This document shows, one piece after another, positions 43,272 through 51,503 of a stretch of DNA of 64,000 nucleotides; positions within the stretch are counted from its first letter, which is position 1, and each line of letters opens with the position of its first letter. Under the pieces are notes generated by a model. It had not been told where the DNA came from. It ran no database searches and worked only from the letters and a program-made list of their open reading frames with translations. The DNA is from CALCNS01 sp964425745 (GTDB taxonomy: Bacteria > Bacillota > JAAYKD01), in the NCBI GenBank assembly GCA_964425745.1, contig CAYRNW010000009.1:1-64000 (forward strand), in the 5' to 3' direction. A program made the position numbers and the translations under genes.

Positions 43272-44447
43272 ATTACGAGTAACATCTTCAACAGCACCGG
43301 TTATCCACTCTTTAATTCAAGCATTGTCAAGGGCCAAGGTTGTTATGTCACGGATACGCAAGGCAGAAAATACTTGGATTTTGAAGCCGGAGTCTGGGCT
43401 TTACCCTTGGGTCACTGTGATCCCGATGTAAACCTAGCAATGCATCAACAGCTGGACGAAATCATGCATGTGGGATATAAATATAATCACTCCATTGTAG
43501 AAAAGAGCGCCGAAAAACTCTGCCAGATTGCACATATGGAAAAAGGCCAATGTGTTTTTCTCACTTCGGGCAGCGAGGCCGTTGAATACGGTATACAAGT
43601 TGCAAAAGCGATTCGCCCGGGAAAACACTGCTTTAGCTTAAGAGGACAATACTTGGCGGCTTATGGACAAGGTTGGCAACGAGATCAACAGAGCTGGCAG
43701 CAAATCGAGTGGTCTACAGAAGACAACTTCACGCCACAGGAGTGGTATGACCAGCTTTATGAAACCTATGATTTTCAAGAACTCGGCGTATTTGTTTTCG
43801 AACCGGGAAATACATCTGGTTTCACGAAGCTTCCTCCTCCACAGCTCATGACAGCACTCGCTCGTATTTGTGCTGAAAACCAGATCGTGACAGTCGTCGA
43901 TGAAGTCACCTGTGGTATAGGACGTACCGGGAAATGGTTTGGCTTTATTCAATACGATCTCAAACCGGAAATCGTAGCAGTGGGTAAAGGCTTAGGAAAC
44001 GGCTACCCCGTCAGTGCAGCAATTATGAATCAAAAGACAATTGAGGAAGCAGAGCAAGCAGGTTTCCATTTTGCCCAATCACATCAAAATGACCCCATGG
44101 GCGCTAGGGTCGCCTATGAGGTCATATTAAAAATTGAAAAAGCGGAGTTACTTCGACATACACAGAGCATGGGAGAATATTTGAGAGCAGGATACAAGTC
44201 CATGCAAAAAGAGTTTCCAATTATCCGTGAAATCAGAGGGATTGGATTGCTAAATAGTATAGAGCTCGATGCTTCAGTTTCGGAAGAAGCAATGTGCGAA
44301 ATCGATCGTCTGTTTTTTGAACATGGCATCATTGCCGGAGTAAAACCAAAAGAAAGAGTGGTTCGCACCTATTGCCCGCTCATCGTAACGAAAGAGATCC
44401 TAGATATTTATCTGAAAACTCTAGGCAAAATCTTGCAGCTGGTATGA
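43272..44447 (+). CDS. Class III PLP aminotransferase with non-canonical start
   Basis: About 391 residues of the class III aminotransferase family (acetylornithine/4-aminobutyrate type). Conserved segments are LDFEAGVWALPLGHCDP, TSGSEAVEYGIQVAK, VVDEVTCGIGRTG for the PLP-binding Asp, and AVGKGLGNGYP with the Schiff-base Lys. The family-typical N terminus (NIFNSTGYPLFNSSIVKGQGCYVTD) extends upstream to 43272, where no ATG, GTG or TTG exists. The frame is closed by TAG at 43257. GAGAGG at 43261-43266 is five bases from ATT 43272 and eight from ACG 43275. A TTG at 43374 would delete about 34 conserved residues. It follows the frameshifted gene. Substrate unknown. Confidence 0.85.
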   Translation: MTSNIFNSTGYPLFNSSIVKGQGCYVTDTQGRKYLDFEAGVWALPLGHCDPDVNLAMHQQLDEIMHVGYKYNHSIVEKSAEKLCQIAHMEKGQCVFLTSGSEAVEYGIQVAKAIRPGKHCFSLRGQYLAAYGQGWQRDQQSWQQIEWSTEDNFTPQEWYDQLYETYDFQELGVFVFEPGNTSGFTKLPPPQLMTALARICAENQIVTVVDEVTCGIGRTGKWFGFIQYDLKPEIVAVGKGLGNGYPVSAAIMNQKTIEEAEQAGFHFAQSHQNDPMGARVAYEVILKIEKAELLRHTQSMGEYLRAGYKSMQKEFPIIREIRGIGLLNSIELDASVSEEAMCEIDRLFFEHGIIAGVKPKERVVRTYCPLIVTKEILDIYLKTLGKILQLV

Positions 44448-44449
44448 GG

Positions 44450-44923
44450 TCAAGAAAGATTTGAAGTGAGATGTTCTACAAGTTCATGAATTCGCGATTT
44501 GCGCGTAAAAGGGTTTATCCATTGGATACTCCCTTTTTTTATGAGCTCAGCCCCCTTGCTTTGACAAAGCTCGCTTAATTTGCTTAAAGCTTGGTTTCCG
44601 CCCATGGAGGGACTGGGGAAGAAATGGGTCACAAACCCATAGACGCGTTTTCCTTTTAAAGAAGGCACTTTTAATAAAAAAGCTTGGAGCACTGGGGAGA
44701 AGGCATATCCACGAACAGGACCACCAAAAATCAATAAATCGTATGCTTCAACACTCGGGTTTTGAAGCAACTTAACAGAAGAGGGGTTCATCTCGTTATC
44801 ATTGCTGGCGGTAATTCTTTCTAAGCTGACGATATGGCCTAAACTTTGTAATTTCTCTTGAAGTTGGTGTGCCACCAAGAGGGAGTTTCCGGTTTTAGAA
44901 TGTACTATTAGGGCAATTTTCAT
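44450..44923 (-). CDS. Flavodoxin-like protein
   Basis: A 157-residue flavodoxin-fold protein. The phosphate-binding loop is VHSKTGNSLLVA at the N terminus, then LLIFGGPVRGYAFSPVLQ and GFVTHFFPSPSMGG around the isoalloxazine. It resembles the NADPH:FMN-reductase/flavodoxin group rather than a classical electron-carrying flavodoxin. It is the last gene of a tetR-FMN-binding-flavodoxin operon, 18 bases after the FMN-binding gene, so the two flavoproteins probably form a small extracytoplasmic redox chain. The convergent aminotransferase ends two bases away, with no terminator visible. Confidence 0.85.
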   Translation of the reverse strand: MKIALIVHSKTGNSLLVAHQLQEKLQSLGHIVSLERITASNDNEMNPSSVKLLQNPSVEAYDLLIFGGPVRGYAFSPVLQAFLLKVPSLKGKRVYGFVTHFFPSPSMGGNQALSKLSELCQSKGAELIKKGSIQWINPFTRKSRIHELVEHLTSNLS

Positions 44924-44941
44924 AATGTCTCCTTAATTCTC

Positions 44942-45352
44942 TTACTTTAATGTCGCACCGGCATTGAGTAATGCGGTTTGGATTGCTTTTACAATGACTT
45001 TACTGCTGTAGGTAGCACCGGCTATAGCATCAACTTGCAGGGATTGTTCCTTAAGAATTTGACTGGGAAGAACTTCTGCTGCACTACCTTGTCCGTTGAA
45101 ATGCTTTACTAAGAAAATATCTGTGATCCTGTGATTTTTGACAGTTACTTGAACTTCTACATCGATCGGTAAAACTTTATGGGTAGCACTGAAAATACCA
45201 TCGTTTGCTGTACTTAAATCGACATCGGAAATCACTTCTTGGGCGAAGAGTTGCAACTCTGCTTCCATCTTTTGGACAAAGATGCTTAATCCAATGATGG
45301 TAATCGTTACAATTGCTAACAGAGTAAGAAGGACCTTTCTTCGTGTTTTCAT
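44942..45352 (-). CDS. Membrane-anchored FMN-binding domain protein
   Basis: A 136-residue protein. An N-terminal membrane anchor (VLLTLLAIVTITIIGLSIFV) is followed by an FMN-binding domain of about 95 residues. The covalent-flavinylation motif DAIAGATYSS matches the ApbE target pattern with FMN on Thr. It therefore probably carries covalent FMN outside the membrane. No apbE gene is in the window. It starts two bases after the tetR stop. Confidence 0.88.
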   Translation of the reverse strand: MKTRRKVLLTLLAIVTITIIGLSIFVQKMEAELQLFAQEVISDVDLSTANDGIFSATHKVLPIDVEVQVTVKNHRITDIFLVKHFNGQGSAAEVLPSQILKEQSLQVDAIAGATYSSKVIVKAIQTALLNAGATLK

Positions 45353-45354
45353 TG

Positions 45355-45951
45355 TTAATCATCCCTCCAGATTGGCTTTTGCTTCAAGAGATATTGTATA
45401 CTTGCAGCTAGTTCTTGGTGAATTTCGAGCTTGCTCTTTTGGCTTTGCAAACTGAGTAATAGTAGTCCCTGGACAGTATAAATTATGGATTTGGCGCATG
45501 TTTCTATGTCTTGCGGCTCAACGAGCCCTTCTTTCACCAGACGAGTGAAAGAGGTCATCCAAATTTGCTGAAACTTGAGTTCTAACTTTTGAAACCCGTC
45601 ATCTCCTTCCGGTTGGACGAAGTTATAAAAATAGAAGAAGCGAAATATAGTAGGATGATCAATAAAATAATCGGCGTAACGAATAAATTCCTGAATCATT
45701 TCTTCAACCGGGGGAAGGTTGTCTGTGGAATTATCAGTTAATTCTTCAATCATTTCTTCAATCATTTCTAGCCGAATATCCCAGAGCAAATGATTGAGAT
45801 CGGAAAAATAATAATAGAGGTTGGTATGAGAATATCCAGTTTCTTCGGCCAATTTACGTACTGTCACCGCTTCATGACCAAGGTTATGAATGATTTTCTT
45901 AGTGGCGGTAAGAATATCTTGTTTGGTTCGCTCTTTTCTTGTAGACTTCAT
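45355..45951 (-). CDS. TetR-family transcriptional regulator
   Basis: A 198-residue TetR-type repressor. The helix-turn-helix at about residues 10-55 reads ILTATKKIIHNLGHEAVTVRKLAEETGYSHTNLYYYFSDLNHLL. The rest is a helical ligand and dimerisation domain with an aromatic patch (FIDHPTIFRFFYFYNFVQ). It heads the operon with the FMN-binding and flavodoxin-like genes and sits just below a long palindrome, so it probably represses its own operon. Ligand unknown. Confidence 0.92.
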   Translation of the reverse strand: MKSTRKERTKQDILTATKKIIHNLGHEAVTVRKLAEETGYSHTNLYYYFSDLNHLLWDIRLEMIEEMIEELTDNSTDNLPPVEEMIQEFIRYADYFIDHPTIFRFFYFYNFVQPEGDDGFQKLELKFQQIWMTSFTRLVKEGLVEPQDIETCAKSIIYTVQGLLLLSLQSQKSKLEIHQELAASIQYLLKQKPIWRDD

Positions 45952-45968
45952 AAAACCATCCTTTCTTT

Positions 45969-45995
45969 AACTTAGTTAAAAATTTTAACAAAGTT
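45969..45995 (-). promoter_or_regulatory. 27-bp palindromic operator upstream of tetR
   Basis: AACTTAGTTAAAA (45969-45981) and TTTTAACAAAGTT (45983-45995) are complementary at 12 of 13 positions around a single central base, 18 bases upstream of the tetR start codon. Confidence 0.7.
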
Positions 45996-46030
45996 AAAAT
46001 AACACATCAAAATCGACTTGTCAAGAGGAA

Positions 46031-46075
46031 AATTAAAAATGCTTCACTTTGAAATAAAGTGAAGCATTTTTAATT
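46031..46075. terminator. Long bidirectional terminator
   Basis: A perfect 20-bp stem (46031-46050 with 46056-46075, core ATGCTTCACTTT) and the loop GAAAT. It overlaps the stop codon of the lipoprotein gene. Confidence 0.92.
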
Positions 46076-46589
46076 AATCTGTTAAGACGATTTCAATCAA
46101 ATGACGATTTCCCAAGAAATCATCTTCATAGATTTCTTGATACTGAAGGTGACACTGTTGCAAATCTTTCGGGATTTGGAATACCAGTGTTCCGGATTTA
46201 GTATCTTTATTTTCAAGGGTATAGGTGTCGGGGAATTGCGATTCTAAAAACGGTTCCAACGGATATATAATTTGCTCTTTTCCAGAGTCATCTATGTAGA
46301 TCAATTGAAAGTCAGCATAACTCATGGGTAAGGAACTGTCGGTGGAATTTTCTATGATCAAATCCATTGCTAACAAAAGGGCTTGTCGGTCCACAGGAAT
46401 ATAGTCATTGAGGTTTCTACTAACCGAAAACTTTTCGATTTGCAATTGAAAAAAAGCAGAAGTTACGATGTCGGTGACCTGATACGTCAAAGTCTCCCCG
46501 TTAGGGCGAGGGTCTTCAACTACCGGTTGACAAGCAGTTAAGAGCAGTGTGACCACAAGTAAAAGCAAAATTCGTTGGAGCCAGCGCAT
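46074..46589 (-). CDS. Lipoprotein with DUF4352/telokin-like domain
   Basis: A 171-residue exported lipoprotein. The signal peptide LLLLVVTLLLTACQP carries a lipobox LTAC, with lipidation at Cys20. The rest looks like an immunoglobulin-like DUF4352 fold, with alternating beta strands such as ALLLAMDLIIENSTDSSLP and the end LIEIVLTD. Function unknown; these proteins often bind partners at the outer face of the membrane. It follows the zinc-ribbon gene by 20 bases in the same operon. Confidence 0.82.
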   Translation of the reverse strand: MRWLQRILLLLVVTLLLTACQPVVEDPRPNGETLTYQVTDIVTSAFFQLQIEKFSVSRNLNDYIPVDRQALLLAMDLIIENSTDSSLPMSYADFQLIYIDDSGKEQIIYPLEPFLESQFPDTYTLENKDTKSGTLVFQIPKDLQQCHLQYQEIYEDDFLGNRHLIEIVLTD

Positions 46590-46609
46590 GAGAACATCAC
46601 CTTACACGT

Positions 46610-47386
46610 TTAGTTTTCGTTAGTAGGGTTTTTTGGTGGATTAGGTTTGCGACGAGAACGGAAATACGCATTGGAGCGCTTCTCTGCTTGTTGCGGTTGT
46701 GGGGTTGGTGCTGAGTTGGCTTGGCTTGTTTTTTTGATTTGTTCTCCCGGAAGCTTAGCAATGGGTTGCTTAGCGATTTGTCCCGGTTTGACCGGTACCT
46801 GTTCAGGAGCTCTATTCTTTCTCGCATCGGGCTGGTTATTGCGAGTATTTCGATTACGTGAATTGCGATTATCGGGTTTATCTTGACGATTTGGATTTTC
46901 CGTAGGAGGGGGATTGGTACGATTACCGGGCTGGGGACGGTTCTTCCGATTGCGATCATTGTTTCTGGGCTCAGGCATCGCAGGATTCTCTTGACTTAGA
47001 TTTGGCACCGGGGTAGGTGTTTCAATAATGATTTTTTCTCCTAAGCTCAATTCCGGTAGGTCTAGTTTTTGATTGGGTGCACTGAATTGCACAACGGTAT
47101 GAGCCGCACAGTTCTCACACTCGTAGACTACTCGGATGAACTTTTGATGCCGGCTGCCTTCGTGACTGACCAAAAGCATTCTTTTGCGGCAGTAAGGACA
47201 GGCCAAGCGATGATCAAAACCGACAGGTCCCATTTTGACGCCGAAATCCATATCCCATTCAACGACTTCTTCGATCTTCATCATTCTGGCAGGGTTTTTA
47301 TGGAGTCCCGAACCGGGATACGTCGTAGGAGCAGCAGGTTCTTCTTGTGCTACGTCGGTAAGTTTGTTTTTTTCGAATTCTTCCAT
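46610..47386 (-). CDS. Zinc-ribbon protein with long basic disordered tail
   Basis: A 258-residue protein of unrecognised family. Residues 60-105 hold a CxxC...CxxC zinc ribbon (LACPYCRKRM and YECENCAAH) in a conserved-looking domain. From about residue 135 the sequence is low complexity, rich in Asn, Arg, Pro and Gln (RNNDRNRKNRPQPGNRT, NRNSRNRNTRNNQ), and strongly basic, suggesting nucleic-acid or acidic-polymer binding. The AAGGAGG site is 15 bases from ATG 47386, longer than normal, and no other standard start fits better. It leads the lipoprotein gene. Confidence 0.75.
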   Translation of the reverse strand: MEEFEKNKLTDVAQEEPAAPTTYPGSGLHKNPARMMKIEEVVEWDMDFGVKMGPVGFDHRLACPYCRKRMLLVSHEGSRHQKFIRVVYECENCAAHTVVQFSAPNQKLDLPELSLGEKIIIETPTPVPNLSQENPAMPEPRNNDRNRKNRPQPGNRTNPPPTENPNRQDKPDNRNSRNRNTRNNQPDARKNRAPEQVPVKPGQIAKQPIAKLPGEQIKKTSQANSAPTPQPQQAEKRSNAYFRSRRKPNPPKNPTNEN

Positions 47387-47478
47387 GTCTTTTATTATAA
47401 TCCTCCTTGGGGTTTGTTTTTTTTAGGTTACCTTATATTATACCATAGAAACCTATCTTCTGCACGTATATTTTCTTT

Positions 47479-48465
47479 TTAAGAATCAGCCAATTTCTTT
47501 TGAATCAAACGAACTAAGCGGTCTCCGTATTCTAAAGTGCTTTTTCGAACCGGAATACCTATTTCTTGACAAACACCGCTGACTAAAACCTGTGTGAAGG
47601 AGTCCGCTGTGAGTATTTCTCCCGGCCGATACCCTGCTTTGCCGAGTGCTTCCACAACACCCTGGCTGACAGAGGCGAAATGTTCTTTACGGGCGGTCAA
47701 ACGATAATCCAAAAGCTGTCCATCGGCAGCATCGATCAGCAAGAAAATCCAAGGATAAAAGGGGCGTTGATCCGGTTGGGTTTGGAACGGAACAGTGCTG
47801 AGCTCCATAACCGCTTCAAAAGCAGCAGAGGGGTTCTGTGGTAATTGCATAAGGATATGAGGGTCTTCTGGTCGAAGATAACTCAACTTTTCATGTTCTT
47901 CCGGCATCAGGTTCTGAACCTCATTGTGCCAAATTCCTTTTTGAGAACGACGGATCAAACAACCTTCCGGGGAAGACAAAAGTGAGGGATTGGGTTCGGC
48001 TAATTGTAAGAGCAAACGAATTTGTGGCAAGAGAATCTGCAAAATCAAGAAGTCTTCATCATCGGGGTACCACGGGAGGAATTCAGGAGTGAAATCTTTA
48101 AAACGCGGCCAACCACAAGCGGGGGATTCTGTAATGCCTGAGCTCTCTAAGCGTTGTTGATCGATTTCGGGTAGAGGTTCCGAGTTATAATGAAGGGTAT
48201 AGAGGGCCAATTTGTTAGCTTTAATAGCAGTATCCCCGAGTTTTAGCCATTCTTGAAGGCGTAAATAAGCTTCATAACCTTTGCTTATTTGTATCCCCAG
48301 CATAGGCTGTGTTTTTCCGATTACTTGAACGAAGTACAAAACATGACTTTCGGGATGTTCTATGGCAAAGACCTCGGATTCTTCGATGAAAGTCCAAGGT
48401 TGTAAATTTGCTATTTTTTGGGCTTCTTCATAGGTTTTTTTGATTGCCGGAAGGGTTTCATTCAT
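47479..48465 (-). CDS. Conserved hypothetical protein, DUF6930/DUF7309-like
   Basis: A 328-residue soluble protein. It has an N-terminal beta-rich half (EVFAIEHPESHVLYFVQVIGKTQPMLGIQISKGYEAYLRLQ) and a C-terminal half with PWIFLLIDAADGQLLDYRLTARKEHF and the helix ALGKAGYRPGEILTADSFTQVLVSGVC. It resembles the DUF7309-DUF6930 proteins of Bacillota, which I recall only loosely. No enzymatic motif is visible. ATG 48465 follows GAAAGG by ten bases; the TTG three codons upstream is too close to the site. It stands alone, just before the DegV terminator. Confidence 0.7.
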   Translation of the reverse strand: MNETLPAIKKTYEEAQKIANLQPWTFIEESEVFAIEHPESHVLYFVQVIGKTQPMLGIQISKGYEAYLRLQEWLKLGDTAIKANKLALYTLHYNSEPLPEIDQQRLESSGITESPACGWPRFKDFTPEFLPWYPDDEDFLILQILLPQIRLLLQLAEPNPSLLSSPEGCLIRRSQKGIWHNEVQNLMPEEHEKLSYLRPEDPHILMQLPQNPSAAFEAVMELSTVPFQTQPDQRPFYPWIFLLIDAADGQLLDYRLTARKEHFASVSQGVVEALGKAGYRPGEILTADSFTQVLVSGVCQEIGIPVRKSTLEYGDRLVRLIQKKLADS

Positions 48466-48531
48466 TTTGATCAATCCTTTCTCTTCTGACTACTCTATTT
48501 CGAGGAGAGATCCCGAAATTCCTGTTCATAA

Positions 48532-48563
48532 CAAAAGCACTGTTCCTACGAACAGTGCTTTTG
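48532..48563. terminator. Terminator of degV
   Basis: CAAAAGCACTGTTC (48532-48545) is fully complementary to 48550-48563, with the loop CTAC. Confidence 0.88.
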
Positions 48564-48574
48564 AAGGGATAAAC

Positions 48575-49402
48575 TTATTCTTTACTAAAAAAGGAGACAA
48601 TCACAGCTCCTGGGCCGGCATGCGTTCCGACCACACTGCCTAATACATATTCTCCGTCGATGATTTCAGGTTTCATGATTTCTTGCAGTTGGCGCATTTT
48701 AGGAACATTCAAAGAATGAGCAAACCCTACCGGCATGGTTGGGTCGAGATTGCCTTCTTTGTTAATGAAATCCAGCATCGTTTGCAGACCTTTGTCCATG
48801 CCGCGCGCCTTCGCCAAGGTGCTCAAGCTGCCATCGACAATGGTTAATACAGGTTTTAAAGAAAACACACTGCCTAACGCGCCTTGGACACCAGATAAAC
48901 GCCCGCCTTTGACTAAATAGAGCAGGGTATCCATTACGGCGTAAATTTTTGTGCGTTTTGCATATTGACGAACCTGTGAGGCGATTTCACTGCCGGACTT
49001 CCCCTCATCTCTCATTTTCACAGCAAGTTTGACCAGCATGGCCATTCCGACCGTGATCGTTCCGCTATCTATCAAGTAGATATCTTGTCGTCCGGATTCT
49101 TCTTTGGCCATTTCTGCTGATTGAAAGGTTCCGCTAAGCTTAGATGACAGAGTAATGACAACGATTTCTTCTTTGGGATATTTTGAAAAAGCTTGAAGGA
49201 AGTCGCCTACACCGATCAAGGAAGTGGTAGGCAAATTTTTGCTGTGTTTCAATTTCTCATAAAATTCTTCGCTGCTGATCGTTCGTTTGTCATCGTAGGA
49301 ATCATGATCAAAATTGACTTTTAGGGAAAGCATTTCGATTCCCAATGCATTAGCTTGTTCTAAAGAAAAATCACTGGTGCTGTCGGTCATAATAATAGGC
49401 AT
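48575..49402 (-). CDS. DegV-family fatty-acid-binding protein
   Basis: A 275-residue DegV/FakB-type protein that binds one fatty acid between two lobes and presents it for phosphorylation by a FakA kinase. The N-terminal MTDSTSDFSLEQANALGIEMLSL, PTTSLIGVGDFLQAF, ITLSSKLSGTFQSAEMA and DTLLYLVKGGRLSGVQGALG segments are diagnostic. No fakA gene is in the window. A MarR-family regulator is 23 bases upstream in the same direction, the arrangement expected for fatty-acid-responsive control. Confidence 0.93.
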   Translation of the reverse strand: MPIIMTDSTSDFSLEQANALGIEMLSLKVNFDHDSYDDKRTISSEEFYEKLKHSKNLPTTSLIGVGDFLQAFSKYPKEEIVVITLSSKLSGTFQSAEMAKEESGRQDIYLIDSGTITVGMAMLVKLAVKMRDEGKSGSEIASQVRQYAKRTKIYAVMDTLLYLVKGGRLSGVQGALGSVFSLKPVLTIVDGSLSTLAKARGMDKGLQTMLDFINKEGNLDPTMPVGFAHSLNVPKMRQLQEIMKPEIIDGEYVLGSVVGTHAGPGAVIVSFFSKE

Positions 49403-49425
49403 GATGTTAGAAATTCCTCCTGTTG

Positions 49426-49884
49426 TTATTTTTTTGTGAGAGATTCAAAGAATAAAGATAACTGCTCTAAGGAATGGGTCAAGCGCGCTAAGTCTTCAGC
49501 ATTCATTTGCTGAGCCACGTAATTGATCATTTGTTCATGAAAACTCTCGTGAATTCTATTGACTTCGTACCCGGAATTTGTAGCTGTCATTACGACCAAT
49601 CTGCGGTCGTTCGCATCGGTGGAGCGTTGCAAATATCCTTTTCCAATCAGGGTCTGCACAGCTGTGCTTAAAGCCCCTACCGTGATATTGAGTTGCTCTG
49701 CAATGGCGGTCATCGTATTTTGCCCCATTTGCTCCAAGCGGATGACTGTTTCAATGACATGCGTTTCTTTTACCGATAAATTCTCAATTCCACGTTCACT
49801 TAGAGCTTTATCTTCAAATGCCAATATGCTGTTAAAAGTGCGCACGAAAAAACGATTGAGTTGGTTGCGTTGCTCGTCGGTCAT
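49426..49884 (-). CDS. MarR-family transcriptional regulator (FabT-like)
   Basis: A 152-residue MarR winged-helix regulator: FNSILAFEDKALSERG at the start, LSVKETHVIETVIRLEQMGQNTMTAIAEQLNITVGALSTAVQTLIGKGYLQR for the DNA-binding domain, and DRRLVVMTATNSGYE for the wing. The residue pattern resembles FabT, which controls fatty-acid synthesis. ATG 49884 lies nine bases after AAAGGAG; a start at 49911 would overlap the putative operator. It is co-transcribed with degV. Confidence 0.88.
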   Translation of the reverse strand: MTDEQRNQLNRFFVRTFNSILAFEDKALSERGIENLSVKETHVIETVIRLEQMGQNTMTAIAEQLNITVGALSTAVQTLIGKGYLQRSTDANDRRLVVMTATNSGYEVNRIHESFHEQMINYVAQQMNAEDLARLTHSLEQLSLFFESLTKK

Positions 49885-49902
49885 CAGATGATACTCCTTT
49901 GC

Positions 49903-49931
49903 TTTTAACATAAAACAATTTTAACTTAAAA
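49903..49931 (-). promoter_or_regulatory. Putative MarR operator: two direct TTTTAACnTAAAA copies
   Basis: TTTTAACATAAAA (49903-49915) and TTTTAACTTAAAA (49919-49931) repeat with a 16-base period just upstream of the marR start. The position suits autorepression. Confidence 0.5.
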
Positions 49932-49953
49932 GTAACTTTTTGTCAATAAAAAA

Positions 49954-49983
49954 TCGGCCTTCACCCAAGCGGGCAAAAACCGA
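49954..49983 (-). terminator. Terminator of the MATE gene at 50 kb
   Basis: On the minus strand TCGGTTTTTGCCC pairs with GGGTGAAGGCCGA (with several G-U pairs) around the loop GCTT, followed by a six-T run. Confidence 0.75.
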
Positions 49984-49991
49984 ATCTTTAT

Positions 49992-51377
49992 CTATTGAGT
50001 TGCAAGACTTGCTTCTCTTGGTTTGACTACACTGAAGTTTTGCCAGTGACCGGAACGGAAGTAGGAATACAGCAAGATGAATTGGATAACGATCGAAGCG
50101 ACCATCGACCAGAAGAGGCCATACATGTTGTTAGGTACCACGGCAATAAAATAGGCTACCGGAATTCGTACTAAACTTCCCGCAATTGAGGTGATCATGG
50201 GGGCGACAGAAGCTCCAGCCCCACGCATAGCCCCTGCAAGGTTTTGATTCATTCCCATGATGAAGTAGAAGAAAGCCAAAATGCGAATCCCTACAAAACC
50301 AATGTCTAGTACCGTTTGGTTATCGGTGAAGACTCGCATCAGCGGGTGACCGAAGAACCAGAGAAAGACACCCAAGATCAGACCGAAAACCGTGATCGAG
50401 GTCATTGCTACATGGATCCCTTCTTTAGCACGATCATGTCTACCGGCACCCACATTTTGTCCAACAAAAGTACTTAATGCCATGCCAAAAGCCATCATGG
50501 GTACAATGGCAAATCCGTCTACTTTTTGCACAATGCTGTTTGCAGCAATATAGTTGGAACCAAATTTGTTCGCAAAGGATTGGATGATGACAGAACCCAA
50601 AGACATGGCTACATTTTGAATGGCAGCCGGAACGCCTAAACGAATAATGGTAGCAGCTAATTGTTTTTCAATACGCATACTCTTTGGAGAGACATGAACC
50701 GGATAAACGCCGCTATTGATCCGAATGTGTACCAATGCTCCGGAGACAATGTGAGATAAAATCGTAGCAATGGCTACTCCGGCAACTCCCCATTTGAAGA
50801 CGATTACGAACAATAAGTCGAGAACGATATTCAAGACAGCACTGACGCTTAGGAAAACTAAAGGCCAACGGGAATCTCCCATTCCTCTTAAAATTCCACC
50901 GCCAATGTTATAAGCCATGTTTCCTAAAGTTCCGGCAAAAATGATCGCCAAATAAACCGTAGAATCTCCGATAATATTCTCCGGTGTGCCAAGAAGTTTC
51001 AATAAAGGCCCCGAAAAGAGGGTTCCGATGATACTGATCAAAATCCCGCTGGCATAAACCAAGGTAAAGGCGGTGTTGACGGCTTTATTCAACACATCGT
51101 AGCGTTTCGCACCAAAGTTTTGAGCGATAACAATACCGGCACCAACAGCGATTCCCCAAAACATGGCGTTGAACAACATCATGATCGGGAAACTGGCACT
51201 GACCGCTGCTAAAGCGTCAGAACCGACAAAGTTGCCGACTACGATTGAGTCTACTACATTGTATAATTGAGAGATCAAATTTCCAGCAATCATCGGCAGG
51301 GAGAATGAGATCAGTTTTCTGGCAATATTGCCCTCGGTTAGATCCCCGCGCGAGTCTCTGGGTCGATTCTGTGTCAT
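49992..51377 (-). CDS. MATE-family efflux transporter, NorM/VmrA-like
   Basis: A 461-residue MATE antiporter from a different subgroup than those at 37-42 kb. It starts with a hydrophilic leader (TQNRPRDSRGDLTEGNIARKL) followed by FSLPMIAGNLISQLYNVVDSIVVGNFVG, ASFPIMMLFNAMFWGIAVGAGIVIAQNFGAKR and GMALSTFVGQNVGAGR. Twelve helices are expected. The substrate is unknown. GGAGATG precedes ATG 51377. It is flanked by terminators on both sides, so it is monocistronic. Confidence 0.93.
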   Translation of the reverse strand: MTQNRPRDSRGDLTEGNIARKLISFSLPMIAGNLISQLYNVVDSIVVGNFVGSDALAAVSASFPIMMLFNAMFWGIAVGAGIVIAQNFGAKRYDVLNKAVNTAFTLVYASGILISIIGTLFSGPLLKLLGTPENIIGDSTVYLAIIFAGTLGNMAYNIGGGILRGMGDSRWPLVFLSVSAVLNIVLDLLFVIVFKWGVAGVAIATILSHIVSGALVHIRINSGVYPVHVSPKSMRIEKQLAATIIRLGVPAAIQNVAMSLGSVIIQSFANKFGSNYIAANSIVQKVDGFAIVPMMAFGMALSTFVGQNVGAGRHDRAKEGIHVAMTSITVFGLILGVFLWFFGHPLMRVFTDNQTVLDIGFVGIRILAFFYFIMGMNQNLAGAMRGAGASVAPMITSIAGSLVRIPVAYFIAVVPNNMYGLFWSMVASIVIQFILLYSYFRSGHWQNFSVVKPREASLATQ

Positions 51378-51464
51378 GAGTCCATCTCCTCTGAACGATA
51401 AATAATAGATTGCAAGCTAAAGAATAGTAACACGAAATAATTTTAAAGTCAAGCATGGAAAAGA

Positions 51465-51486
51465 GGCTACCTCAAACGAGGTAGCC
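51465..51486 (-). terminator. Terminator of the copA-csoR operon
   Basis: GGCTACCTC (51465-51473) pairs exactly with GAGGTAGCC (51478-51486) around AAAC, with T-rich sequence after it on the minus strand. Confidence 0.8.
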
Positions 51487-51503
51487 CCTTTCTTTATAAC
51501 AGA

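Noticed and set aside
43374..44447. Aminotransferase starting at TTG 43374
   Set aside because: It would cut off about 34 family-conserved residues and has no ribosome site.
46597..46959. Minus-strand 120-residue ORF rich in Ile, Asn and Lys
   Set aside because: It is an alternate frame of the low-complexity part of the zinc-ribbon gene.
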